Assembly: GCA_946902985.2 (NCBI GenBank)
Contig: OX336388.2
Location: forward strand, 1,212,572,609-1,212,636,608
Direction: 5' to 3'
DNA: 64,000 bases
From: Meconema thalassinum
Taxonomy: Eukaryota > Arthropoda > Insecta > Orthoptera > Tettigoniidae
Below, in pieces: positions 53,581-64,000 of the stretch. Position 1 is the stretch's first letter; each line of letters opens with the position of its first letter. The translations under genes were made by a program, and so were the position numbers. The notes beneath the pieces were generated by a model, which was not told the DNA's origin, searched no databases, and saw only the letters and a list, made by a program, of their open reading frames with translations.

Positions 53581-54416
53581 CAATCATCACCCGGAGAATA
53601 TCTCGGATACATTCAGCAAAGTCTATTTGATATTTTAAGGGCATATTCTCAGAATGACCGATCACATATTTCTGAATTATTATTAATATCATTATTATTA
53701 TCACTGTTCTTTTTATTATTACCATTATTGTTAATATTATTATTACTATCATTATTAGTATTATTAATATAGTATCACGCTTTTCATTACAGTTCCAGTT
53801 ACCATTTTACGAACATTCCTGGCCGTTTGAATCTCATACAGTAAATGAATTCGACCAAATCACATCGTCAAAAAAAAAACACGACCTTCCCTAGAGTTCA
53901 TTATAGCTTTCAGGCTAAAATCCATAAAAAATGTATAGACTAAGCCATTATAAACATTTGTTATAAAATCCTTTTACATTTCATCAATTCTGCCGCATTT
54001 TAGGGGTGTGTGTATTTTTTCTGCTGCTTATTGTGGACTTCAGTCAAAATAGCATGGTAAACACTGGATTATTAATGTCATTAATCCATACGGAGAAACA
54101 AAGGGGTGGTAAACCCCGTGACGAGGGTAAACAGAACATATCCCAGGGGAACGACTGCACTCGGTTTGAAAATGTACGTGATTGCCTTTTCCATAATTCA
54201 TCACAAACTTCGATCCTAGTCTTTGGATATTCTAAATTCAGAATTATTCATTTTTAAAACCAGAAATGAGCTTATCGCTGAGAATTCCTCTCCAATTTCA
54301 TTGTGTGGCAGAGTAAATTATCTCTTTTAAATTTCCAACCGCTGTTATGTTCCCGACAGTTATCAAACAACATACGAGATTGGACCCAAAAGAAGCCGTA
54401 CTGAGAGCGCGCTACT
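53581..54416. other. unassigned; impure (ATT)n at about 53675-53770
   Basis: A degenerate ATT/TTA run is the only clear feature. A second copy of the short block CTCGGATACATTCAGCAAAG (53602) resembles 53386 (CTCGGACACATTCTGCTAAA), suggesting a small tandem duplication of the LINE tail. Confidence 0.5.
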
Positions 54417-54601
54417 ATTCGTGGACATAGTAGAGAGTTCTCCCACTAGATGGGGTTAATAGAGACCTTCGCGAAACAACTGCCCAGATGGCGTCAGTTT
54501 ATATGTGACCGTTTAATCGTAGTGTTGTTTTTCTTTTATTGTTCTCGTGTCCCGCCTACGGAGTCATTATGGCAGATTAAAAGAACGCCGTGGTGATCTC
54601 T

Positions 54602-54895
54602 TCAACACGCCTGCCATAATGACTGCATTATGGCAGGCGTGTTAATCGCTACATTGCTCAAGTGTTGAAGAGGATGCTTATCACCGCGGCGTTCGACGTT
54701 GGACCGAGTCATCTCTCCACGTTTAAAGCGCCCAAACCACTTAAATACTTGTGTGTGGCTCGTAGCATCCTCCATAAAAGCATGTTGAAGTCTTTGGTAA
54801 GCTTCAGTAACCGATTTTTCAATCAGGAAACACGATTTCAAACTCACTCTTTGTTCTTTTTTATCTGGCATAACGTCTTCGCAGGCAGAACACAA
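54602..54895 (-). pseudogene. mariner transposase N-terminal fragment
   Basis: A 97-aa frame. From MPDKKEQRVSLKSC it reads SVTEAYQRLQHAFMEDATSH, TQVFKWFGRFKRGEM and NVERRGDKHP. This is the first helix-turn-helix (DNA-binding) region of mariner-type transposases, with the usual ...TQVFxWFxRFK... motif. The second helix-turn-helix and the catalytic DDD domain are absent. The first real Met is probably M9 (MPDKK), because the eight residues before it correspond to the leader. The end is replaced by inverted sequence of the foldback. Confidence 0.8.
54604..54643. repeat. perfect 18-bp hairpin, 4-base loop
   Basis: AACACGCCTGCCATAATG, loop ACTG, then its exact reverse complement. It sits at the inner junction of the mariner-derived foldback. 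Confidence 0.95.
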
Positions 54896-55237
54896 GAAAA
54901 GTAAGAGAAAAACAACACTACGATCAAACGATCACATATAAACTGACGCCGCCTTGGCAGTTGTTTCGTGAAGCTCTCTATCAATCCCATCTAGCGGGAG
55001 AACTCCGTACTACATCCACGAATGGCAGCACGCCCTCAGTCCAGTATCTTATGGGTCCACCCTCGTACAGTACATAGTTGTAAGCAGGTGTACTTGCAGC
55101 GGAGTGGCCTAAGGCAAGCTCTACGACTTGACTGGGTGCCTGACTGGTATTTTAAATTTGAAGTTCGGATCCCAGTGTTTATAGTAGCCAACATGAGAAT
55201 GGGTTTCCCCAGGATTATTTACATTCTCTTCTGGCAA

Positions 55238-55470
55238 ACATACCACCTCATAGTGTAGCGGCTACATTCTTGGCTGTCACCCCGGAGGTCCGGGCTCGAT
55301 TACCGACTCTGCCAAAAAAAACTGATCTGTGAGCTGGAACGGGGTATGCTCAGCCTCGTGAGGCAAAACTGAGAAGAGGTGGGTTTGATTCCCATTTCAG
55401 CCATCCCGGAAATGGTGCTCCGTGGTCTTCTAACTTCTACTCCAAGCAAATGCTGGGATAGTTCACGACA
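55238..55470 (+). mobile_element. SINE, family SB (no tail)
   Basis: Head TAGTGTAGCGGCTACATTC, B-box GGTCCGGGCTCGATTACC, GAGCTGGAACGGGGTATGC, GGGTTTGATTCCCATTTC. The tail is replaced by the Helitron-like end that follows. Confidence 0.8.
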
Positions 55471-55480
55471 GCTCCAATGT

Positions 55481-55755
55481 CTAACTGCATGTAATGTCCA
55501 TACTATCCATTGCACTTCAACTAAATTTTGTATTTGCATTCTGTACCTTCAGAGATGGAAATAAGAACATTTTCAGTCACCAGGGCAGCCAACTATAGTG
55601 CTCTATTAGGATAGACTATTCCCGGTATATTATGAACTAATTAAAAACGTTAGTATTACCAGCTTTAATTTCGTCATTGTCCTAGATAGATATATATATA
55701 GATAAATCATTGGCATGAATCTTACATTTTAAGAAAAGTCACGGAATTACTTGTT
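55481..55755 (+). mobile_element. Helitron-like 3' end (second copy)
   Basis: Matches 4408-4668: CTGCATGTAATGTCCATAC, GCCAACTATAGTGCTCTATT, TCATTGGCATGAA. The terminal hairpin is partly lost (AAAAGTCACGGAATT) but ACTTGTT remains. Confidence 0.6.
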
Positions 55756-56370
55756 AATTTAAATATATATATATATTCGCGTATTTATTAATATGTGTAT
55801 ATTGTTTGTATTCGGTGGTACGTTCTACTTCTTACGTTAGATGTTTCCTGCCCTCAATGTCGATCGTAGGAAATTCTAGCAATCAGCTTCACTACTTCGA
55901 CAGTGTACACTTTTCTCTGCATGTTATTTCGAGGCAAGAATTCCCCTAATATTGGGGACAGCTGGGGCCAGGAATGACAAAGGCCCTTTCAGCTTCCTTT
56001 ATCTCTCCACTAAACTTTACCCTATATGGGAAATTTTCTGAAATTACTGCACTGAGTGAAACTTATAAGACCTAAAATGACAGTGTGATGTACAAGTTTC
56101 AACGAACGAGATGCATTCCAAATGTTTGAAGAGTGTTACTTTGAAAATGTTCTTAAAAGTGAGGCAACTGTATTAATTTGCAACATTTTTCAAAAAACCG
56201 TAAGAGCAGGTATGATTTGCAAATCACTCAACATACAGCGACACCGTAACACGTAAAACGTTCACCGTGAAACAAGGCGAAATAACGTTTATCGAACATC
56301 TGGAGTATTTAATTACATTTTTGAATAACTTGGAGGAGGGGTATACTGTAGTGATTAACTGATTATAGAT
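55756..56370. other. no feature recognised
   Basis: Unassigned, with a short (TA)n at about 55765-55775. Confidence 0.4.
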
Positions 56371-56735
56371 GAATTGGAGCCAATGGCCATAGCTGGGTAT
56401 TTTTGATTGAACCCCCGAGGGCTCCCAACAAGTTCAATTTCAACTAGTTCCAAATTCGGCTACCAGATGCTACTGTGACACCCACTTAGCGGCGAACGTT
56501 GGAACTTCATAGAGCGTTTTTACTTAGCCAAATTTCTTTTTTGCTACACACTATCAATTATAGTGGAAGGTTCTTTTATGTGCCATAAGTCTGTGACATG
56601 GGCCCTCCGCCTTTACTTCCCCTCCGAAGGTATGCATAGGATACTGAAGGGTTTTAACGTTCTTAAAAATCTGACGACTTCGGCCGGGTCTGAACCCGTG
56701 AATTTTGGCATAGCAGTACAGCGTGATGCCGGGGG
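56371..56735 (-). mobile_element. SINE, family SA, tail type 3 (minus strand)
   Basis: The tail is on the left (GCCAATGGCCATAGCTGGGT, ATTTTTGATTGAAC), as at 37880. The body has AACGTTGGAACTTCATAGAG and CTTTACTTCCCCTCCGAAGG; the head stops at about 56735 without the final A-box half. It confirms that tail 3 is a real sub-family. Confidence 0.84.
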
Positions 56736-58270
56736 TATAGTTATTATACTAGAGATTTATGAATATATTTTGGGGAACTAAATATTTTCCACTTTTCAAG
56801 CACATACATATCTGAAAATGTAAGCAAATAATAATAATTATTGAGGCCCTTCTTTGATGTAGCCTATGGACTGTATCAACGATACGAGTACTAACGTAAT
56901 AAAATACAAGGTGCTGTCAACTACAGTGCTTTTTTCTATTCTATTTCAAAACCCTCCTCGAATCTTTGGTTCTGACAGCTGTTAGCCACGTCGAAAAATA
57001 AGTTCTGTTTTTAAGACCTGGAGAGAGAAGTTCCGTCGATGTTACAACAACACAACGAGAGTTTTTTTAGTGTATTTAGTGGTACATGATCAAATAGCTG
57101 ATGACAGTGGGATTTAGCCTTCATCTTTGGTCTCCCGAGTGTTGCGGTGAATTACACCCACATCCTTAACGTGGATGGGACTGAGAACGAACGATCAGCC
57201 CAAAGCCTTTACTGCTGGTGAAGCTCAAACTGTGGAACTCTAATCCGGCATGCATCACGCATATGGCATATGCATATGTTACTCCGTCCATAAACACTTA
57301 TGATTGTAATATCAATGATACTGTGCATATATTGCACCTTACTCACTGCCAACGTAGTTTAATGATGATTGCTCAATGGGTTGTTTGCTTGCCTACTTTA
57401 TTGATTGAATTACAGTATTATCTTACTTATTCTGCCGTTCGGTTTTATTTTCATCATAATATTGAATAAACATGATAACCATTGGGGCCGTTATAAGGAG
57501 GAGGACCTTAAAATAATAGTACGTATATAAAGACATGGGAAGTTTGAATAATAGATACCCTTGTCTTAGAAAAAATAAAAGTATCGATGTTGTAAGGAAA
57601 CTCTTATCCAGACGAGACCTTATCTGTTCAGTGAATGCCAATCTCCAGCTTGTAATGGTTTTTAAAATGGGGTGTCTCACAGTTTAGGTGACAAATGTAA
57701 TCAAATGAAACCAAGCTCTTTAACTGAATATTTATACAGATGATATTTATGAGGGCACCAGTTTACAAGGTCAGAGCTTGTAAACGATTAAAGAAATAAT
57801 ATTTGGTAGAGCACAGCAGAACTCTCCCTTCCCGTGGTATGGTGAGACATAACCACAAACCAGAATCATTAGACGAAAGGTAACATACTATATACTGTAA
57901 TATAATTTACTAACAACTCACACATGTGGTGGAAACATATAACAAGTGGTGGTAGTGGGATCCGTAATAACAGAGTTGATAGTAGCCCTGACATAAATGA
58001 GAAAACACGATCAATTAATATCAGCAAACAATCACTCCCTGGGAAAATAGCTCTGGTTTGGACAAACTCCCTTTCTGGTTGTTACCTAACAATGCACATT
58101 ATTTTCATGATTCCAATCGCTTCTGCGTCTAGCATTCCTCCTTTGATCCTGCTCCTTACATACTTTCTAGCAAATCAATTCCGATCTCTCCATACACATT
58201 AGTTTTCTTTGATTGCCGCAACAGTCCAAATCTGAATTCCTTCACGGATAATCTTCTATTTTATTACATA
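56736..58270. other. no feature recognised
   Basis: About 1.5 kb without a recognisable gene or repeat. Frames of 79-92 aa exist on both strands without motifs. Confidence 0.4.
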
Positions 58271-60852
58271 CAAGCTGTACCCGGCATGCGTTGCAATGCC
58301 AATCAAAGAAAGTGTTGGCGTTGAAATTCTGTTTTTTGAAGTGCTTTTGGATACACAACATGTTTTTCAATTTCCGTTAACTGCCCCTATGCTATCGTAA
58401 AATGGATTTTCTAATTTAGAATCAATCGTGGGAGCGTGCACAACAACTTTCAAAAGTTTCATCGCAATCGGATGAATGGTATATGAACGTATACGGGATT
58501 TTGTTTGAACGATTCGTGCGCTGTCACTCATTTGTTTTGATTCTACTCGTACGCTACCTATTGAGAAATGAATTTGCTCAGTCGAAACCCTACCCTGGCG
58601 TGTACACAATAACTCATCAAGGTTTCATCACAATCGAAGAAGGTTATATGAACGCATAGGGGATTTTGTTGAAACGCTTCGCGCGTCGTCACCCATTTGT
58701 TGCATATACTCGTGCGCTACCAATTGTGAAATGGATTTATTAAGTCGAAACCCTTCCCTGGCGTGTACACAATAACTCATCAATGTTTCATCGCAATCGG
58801 ATGAATGGTATATGCACGTATACGGGGTTTTGTTTAAACGATTCGTGCGCTGTCACTCATCTGTGGAATCTACTCGTGCGCTACCTATTAAGAAATGCAT
58901 TACTAAGTCGAAGCCCTTCCCTGGCGTGTACACAATAACTCATCAAGGTTTCATCGCAATCGAAGAAGGTTATATGAACCCAATAGGGGATTTTGTTGAA
59001 ACGCTTCGTGCGTCGGCACCCATTTGTTGCATCTACTCTTGCGCTACTTATTGTAAAATGGATTTACTAAGTCGAAACCCTTCCCTGGCGTGTACACAAT
59101 AACTGATCAATGTTTCATCGCAATCGGATGAATAGTATATGAACGCATACCGGATTTTGTTTAAACGATTCGTGCCCCGTCACTCATTTGTTGAATCTAC
59201 TCGTGCGCTACCTACTGTAAAATGTATTTACTAAGTTAGAAACCGTCACGTAAGTGTCCACAACATCTCACCCAAGTTTCATCGCTATCGGACTAATGGG
59301 ATATGAAGACATAGGGGAGTGTATTGAAACGCTCCGCGTGTCGTCGTTCATTTGTCGAATCTACTCGTGTGCTACCTACTGTGAAATGTATTTACTAAGC
59401 CAGAAACCTTCCTTGGAGTGTCCACCATATTTCACCCAAGTTTCACCGCTAACGGCAGAATGGTATATGACCTTATACGGGACTTTGTTGAAACGCTTCG
59501 CGCGTCGTCCCTCATTTGTTGAATCTACTTGTGCGCTGCCTGTTGTATAGTGGATTTACTAAGCCATAAACCTTCCATGAAGTGTACACAACATCTCACC
59601 CAAGTTTCATAGCTATCGGACGAATGGTATATGAATGCATACGGGACATGGTTGAAACGCTTCGCGTGTCGTCGCTCATTTGTTGATTCTATTCTTGCGC
59701 TACTTATTGTAATATGGATGTACTCAGCCAGAAACCTTCCCCGGAGTGTACACAACATCTCACCCAAGTTTCATCGCAATCGGATGAATGGTATGTGAAC
59801 GTATACGGGACGTTGTCGAAACGCTTCGCGCGTAGTCACTCATTTGTTGAATCTAAATGTGCGCTTCGTATTGTAAAATGGATTAACTAAGCCAGAAACC
59901 TTTCCTGGAGTGTACACAACAATTCACCAAACATTTATCACTGTTAGACGAATAGTATATGACCTTATACGGGACTTTGTTGAAACGCTTCGCGTGTCAT
60001 CGCTCATTTGTTGAATCTACTGCAGCGCTACCTATTGTAAAATGGATGTACTAAACCAGAAACCTTCCCTGGAGTGTACACAACAGCTCACCCAAGTTTC
60101 ATCGCTATCGGATGAATGGTATATGACCTTATATGGGACTTTGTTGAAAAACTTCGCGCGTCGTCGCTCATTTGTTGATTCTGCTCCTGCTCTTCCTATT
60201 TTTAAAGGGATTTACTAAGCCAGAAACCTTCCCTGGAGTGCACACATCTCAGCCTAGTTTCATCGCTATCGGACGAATGGTATATGAACGCATACGTGAC
60301 TTTGTTGAAATGCTTCGCGCGTCGTAGCTCATTTGTTGAATCTACTCGTGCGCTGCCTATTGTAAAGTGGATTTACTAAGCCAGAAAATTTCCCTGAAGT
60401 GTACACAACATTTTACGCAAGTTTCATAGCTATCGGACGAATGGTATATGAATGCATACGGGACTTTTTTGAAACACTTTGCGTGTCGTCGCTCATTTGT
60501 TGAATCTACTCGTGCGCTATCTACTGTGAAATGTATTCACTAATTTTGAAACCTTCACGTAAGTGTATACAACATCTCACCCAAGTTTCATCGCTATCGG
60601 ACGAATGGTATATGAACACATACGGGACTTGTTTGAAACGCTTCGCGCATCGTCACTCATTTGTTGAATCTACGCGTGCGCTACCTATTGTAAAATGGAT
60701 TTACTAAGTCAGAAACCTTCCTTGGAGTGTACTCAACATCTCACCCAAGTTTCATCGCAATCGGATGAATGGTATATGAACGCATAGGAGACATACCCAC
60801 AGACATACCCACAGACAAACTATCACGTTACATTGATTTATATATATATAGA
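58271..60852 (-). mobile_element. Helitron-like element enclosing a 164-bp tandem array
   Basis: On the minus strand the 5' end is A|TCTATATATATAAATC (right edge) and the 3' end has the hairpin GGCAT...ATGCC (58283-58300), GGGTACAG and CTTG|T (58271-58274). The interior (58400-60790) is made of about 15 head-to-tail units. The same kind of ends are seen at 25900-26458. CTTG instead of CTRR is a deviation, also seen in the elements at 4668 and 24668. No protein gene. Confidence 0.6.
58400..60790. repeat. tandem array, ~164-bp unit, about 15 copies
   Basis: Each unit holds CATTTGTTGAATCTACTCG, CGCTACCTATTGTAAAATGG, CCTTCCCTGGAGTGTACACA, AAGTTTCATCGCAATCGG, TGGTATATGAACGCATACGG and TTGTTGAAACGCTTCGCGCG. 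Units differ by about 5-20% by eye. Repeat positions of the CATTTGTTG block (58690, 59022, 59187, 59515, 59679, 60007, 60332, 60659) give the spacing. A partial reverse copy lies at 50140-50600. Confidence 0.9.
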
Positions 60853-61746
60853 TTTTAGTTATATCTCTTCTTCACGAATAAACAATTAGAGTAGGTCTCT
60901 TTGCTTTTCTTGCCGATCTAGTTCTTTAGTTCACCAAATCACCACTGCAAAAGTTCCAAAGCCTCTGCAGCCCTATCGCACGTTTTCACCACTACATCAA
61001 ATCCCTCAGTAACAGCAGCCATCTTACACGTTATTTATATAAAGTCTGTTTCGCATCCATTATAATACCTTCTCCATGGTTTCTTTACTCCATGCTAGCA
61101 AATCAGGGTTCGGATAATAAGATACCAATACAAGTATTACATCTATAGATCTTCTTACAGTCAGCTCTCACTTGTCAGCTGTAACTGTAACTGTTCTATA
61201 AAATAGATTAATTGTTTTGTAGAATAGTCTTTGGGGTTAGGCCTACCTTGCGCGCCCTGTCGATAAGCTCTATCTCGCTGTCACTGTCAGTACTTGTAAC
61301 TAGTTCAATATTTCACCCCTAGATGGGTGAAGTGTGATCTTAACCGCCCGGAGTAGAAAGCTGAGGAAGGAAGCTCTGCATCCTTAGAGCTTTAGACATG
61401 TATCGGTAGCCCTTGAGGGGGAAGGGGCAGGCTTGGTCTGTTTAATGGCGCTCTGAGGACGTCTACTGAGATCCTTAAGCTCGCTAGTGGTTGATTTTAA
61501 ACCAACACTACAGGATTAGGCTATTGGTTACGATTTCACGCAGATAAATGGATAGTCTGTTTTCAGCGTGTGCACATCTTTGGAGTGGTATTCGATTCTA
61601 TTGTATTGTGTAATGTGTTCGTAATTGTGCTGTGGTACTGAATAATTAATATTAGACCGAGTCTAATACCTCGATTTAGCCCAGCTATAATAATTATCTT
61701 TGGTTAATAAGTAGCCTATCATATTACGTCCTTTCTCCTTAAGTAT
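60853..61746. other. no feature recognised
   Basis: Includes a GC-richer block around 61320-61490 with no match elsewhere in the window. It could be a 5' untranslated part of a LINE, but nothing proves this. Confidence 0.4.
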
Positions 61747-61909
61747 TCAATCCATGGATTGGTCTGCGGCAGTTCTCCAGACGGCTCTATTTATAGCGTT
61801 CCTCTTCATCTCTTCATAGTTTCTGCATCCTACATCAGACATGATTTGCTGTACATATTGTAGGCGTGGTCTTCTTCGACTTCTTTTGCATTCAACCATT
61901 CCCTCCAAT
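61747..61909 (-). pseudogene. RTE-like LINE 3' tail (family L2, minus strand)
   Basis: The minus strand encodes RLEGMVECKRSRRRPRLQYV, QQIMSDVGCRNYEEMKR and AVWRTAADQSMD and then stops, matching the end of the L2 frame at 46760-46927 (RGRPRLEYVKQIASDVGC, EAWIAASNQSKD). Only the last ~55 codons are present. The match stops abruptly at about 61909, where an oppositely oriented LINE begins. Confidence 0.82.
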
Positions 61910-62236
61910 CTGGGTTTAAAAAAGGGGCATAGTGCCACCACTGCATTGTTAAAGGTCAGCGATGATATACGCTCAGCTATGGACAAGCGTCAGCTTACAA
62001 TCTTATGTCTTTTCGATTTCAGTAAGGCTTTTGACTGTGTGAATCACAATATACTTCTTGCAAAGCTGAAATCTTTTGGCTTCTCTCAGAGTGCTCTTTC
62101 CTGGTTCAAATCATACCTTTCCATGCGTACACAGAGAGTGGTCCTCGCGAATGGCTCCTCCTCAGACTGGAAATCGGTAGAAAGTGGAGTACCTCAGGGA
62201 TCTGTCTTAGGTCCACTATCCTTCTCGATATATTGA
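61910..62236 (+). pseudogene. LINE reverse transcriptase fragment (Jockey/CR1-like)
   Basis: The plus strand encodes FKKGHSATTALLKVSDDIR, DKRQLTILCLFDFSKAFDCV (RT motif A, catalytic Asp), LLAKLKSFGFSQSALSWFKSY, RTQRVVLANGSSSDW and ESGVPQGSVLGPLSFSIY (RT motif B), then a stop at 62236 just before the FADD box. It is cut at both ends: the start coincides with the junction at 61910 and the end is replaced by unrelated sequence. The Met-containing extension before residue 26 belongs to the antisense of the L2 tail. Confidence 0.88.
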
Positions 62237-64000
62237 ACCCTAAAATCCTATGCTAATATTTCAGTGTTCATATTATTCTTTTCTTTGGGCATAGATTTAT
62301 GTTATTTGAAGGAAGTTCTGGTTAGCTTGAGGGAGGCTGTGATGCTCTGAGAGCCGAGCGATGTCACAATACTGGAGACGTGAAGTCTGCACAATCTATT
62401 TTTGGCTCGCATCTTGCGAACAATGAAACTGAACTAAGTCGTCATAAGCTTGAAGGCACAATACAGAAGTTTCCTTGTATAAGACAGCCAAGGTTGAATG
62501 CGCAATGGATCTTCGCGCTGATTGACGTCACAAATAGGTGTGACCACGAACATAATGCTTCAAAGGATTTGAACTTGTGACCAATGAAAGGCGAATGCTT
62601 AGGGTGGCCCGAATCTAAAAGTACCCACGCGACAGTGAATTAATAGATCCTACGATGCAATATTCTCCGCAATAGTATGGCTGTAATGTGCGAATTTTTA
62701 CAAGACTTTTGATATGTGTTCAAACGTGATAGGACAATTTTATCGATTTATTGAGGAGCGGATATCCCCCTCCCAAAGATTTGAGTGATTGAATGAATAC
62801 TGGGAGCCGAGCAACACGGAAAAGACACTTGATTTTGTGAAGCGGACGGCGAAGCCAGGCCGGGCTGTATAGCGATTACTTTTTACTTGTGCTAGTGACT
62901 AAAACTTAGTAAGTTGTGTGTCGAGCAACATATTGATTTTAGTGAGTACTTAAGTGGTTCTTACACCACAAAGTCAGGGCAAGTCAGCGATACTGCGATA
63001 GGACTCTTGTGTGAATTTAGTAGCACAAATAAGCAGTTATATTTTTGATATTAACCATTACACTTTCATTCAGCGCCAAGATGACGACCGACGGCAGAAG
63101 GAACATGGTATCATCAGCAACGACTTCAAGAGTTGAAATTATGGAAGGCTAGGTCCATAATAGGGGATGATGACGAGGTCAATTCCATGGCATCGGACTA
63201 GACGCAGATGTGTTGAGTAAAAATTTGAATTAATTCATTTTGATGGGTAAAAAAAATCGCGTATAACTGGAAAATTGTATATTTTGTAAATAACTTTGTT
63301 TTGTGTGCGAATATGTAGATTCTGCCGGCATGATATTTTAAATAGCGATACGTGACAATTTTGCTGATTCTTTTTGCATTTAATATTCTATTGGCATTTG
63401 CTGATGTTGATCTGTTATGATTAGAGTACAAGTTCTTCAAGTTGTTGTGTACTTGAAAAGCCTAGTACTTATGAGGTTAATTATCACGGAAACGTTAGAT
63501 AAGCGGTGACAAGTGGGACTTGATAATATTAATGTCAGGTCTGGTTTGGGAATTCTGATATTTACGATCGTTATGCAAACGCAGTGATTTTGTACTTTGT
63601 AATTCAAGCAACAGTAGTTGCACGGGAGGAATTTCTACCTCACCGTATTTGATGTTTTATTGCTTCAGTTCTGATCTGTGGTACCAGTTGGGTCTTTTTG
63701 ACAAGCTATATTATGTGTGTGTGCTACGGTGTGATTCTACATGAGAGCTGGCGGGGACGTGATATCCAGTGCCGTTGCTAATACTTTTCAGGGTACGTGA
63801 CCTATGGGGCGTATTTGCTGAGATTGAATCTTGATATCCCAGGTAGGGATTTTGTGTTTTTAAGAACGATGAATTTATTATGTCGCGATTACAGGAGCTG
63901 CGAGACTTCTACGAGGATTCAGGCTTTGGGCTTGAATATTATTATGCACACACATGGCACCGACTCAGCGCTTGTTTGACCTTGGACCCAGAATTGGAAT
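62237..64000. other. no feature recognised
   Basis: About 1.8 kb at the right edge. No repeat of the families seen elsewhere, and no domain. A CTTTTCAG|GGTACG sequence at 63786 looks like a splice acceptor but there is no supporting exon. It may be the start of unique sequence. Confidence 0.4.

Larger units (their letters stand above)
54417..55023. mobile_element. mariner-derived foldback element
   Basis: The left arm (54417-54585) is an inverted copy of the right arm (54856-55023). Outer ends are ATTCGTGG / CCACGAAT, and internal pairs include CGTCAGTTTATATGTGA and GTAGTGTTGTTTTTC. The right arm continues (minus strand) into a mariner transposase N-terminus; the left arm carries an inverted copy of the leader and first codons (ATGGCAGATTAAAAGAAC with an in-frame stop). 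A perfect 18-bp hairpin lies at 54604-54643. TA duplications are not evident at the present ends. Confidence 0.78.

Noticed and set aside
63780..63800. splice acceptor of a host gene
   Set aside because: A CAG|G match alone is too weak; no exon with coding character follows.

Overview
This is eukaryotic DNA that looks like intergenic or intronic sequence from an arthropod with a repeat-rich genome, most likely an insect. Evidence: a BEL/Pao retrotransposon, a Tc1 transposon with TA target duplications, a mariner derivative, LINE remnants with RNase H, Helitron-like elements, many tRNA-derived SINEs and (GATA)n, (GAT)n, (ATT)n and (TTTG)n microsatellites. A large polyneopteran genome such as an orthopteran would fit, but that is inference. 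I recognise no host protein gene and no complete functional tRNA or rRNA gene.

Layout. 1-3532: 3' part of a BEL/Pao element (one open pol frame plus a putative 169-bp 3' LTR). 3545-6400: LINE tail, Helitron-like tail and SINEs. 6812-11437: a 4.6-kb satellite of 84-bp units with higher-order structure. 11640-12490: a candidate hammerhead ribozyme beside a ~600-bp foldback. 12500-22440: SINEs, a Helitron-like element, a second hammerhead-like inverted pair and a broken LINE. 22440-24700: a ~29-bp minisatellite split by a Helitron-like element. 25480-34000: LINE fragments and Helitron-like elements, including a broken RNase-H LINE on the minus strand. 34000-37880: ~3.9 kb I cannot classify. 37880-39931: a Tc1 transposon with an intact 341-aa transposase, inserted in a SINE that also carries another SINE. 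40063-41929: a TIR element with a SINE inside. 42270-47930: more SINEs, a third hammerhead-like locus and an RTE-like LINE. 48512-49523: a foldback with ~215-bp arms. 52790-53580: a broken LINE. 54417-55023: a mariner-derived foldback. 58271-60852: a Helitron-like element filled with a ~164-bp tandem array. 61747-62236: two LINE fragments joined head to head.

The genes do not form a host pathway. Each coding piece belongs to a mobile element; the only two frames that look undamaged are the BEL pol (5-3259, 5' end outside the window) and the Tc1 transposase (38509-39534). The most interesting signals are the hammerhead-like motifs next to inverted repeats (possibly Penelope-like elements), SINEs sharing one body but carrying three different 3' tails, Helitron-like elements that hold internal tandem arrays, and the satellite whose 84-bp period equals 28 codons. 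All repeat-family links are by-eye comparisons within this window; the family labels SA-SF, L1-L5, H, G and J are mine.
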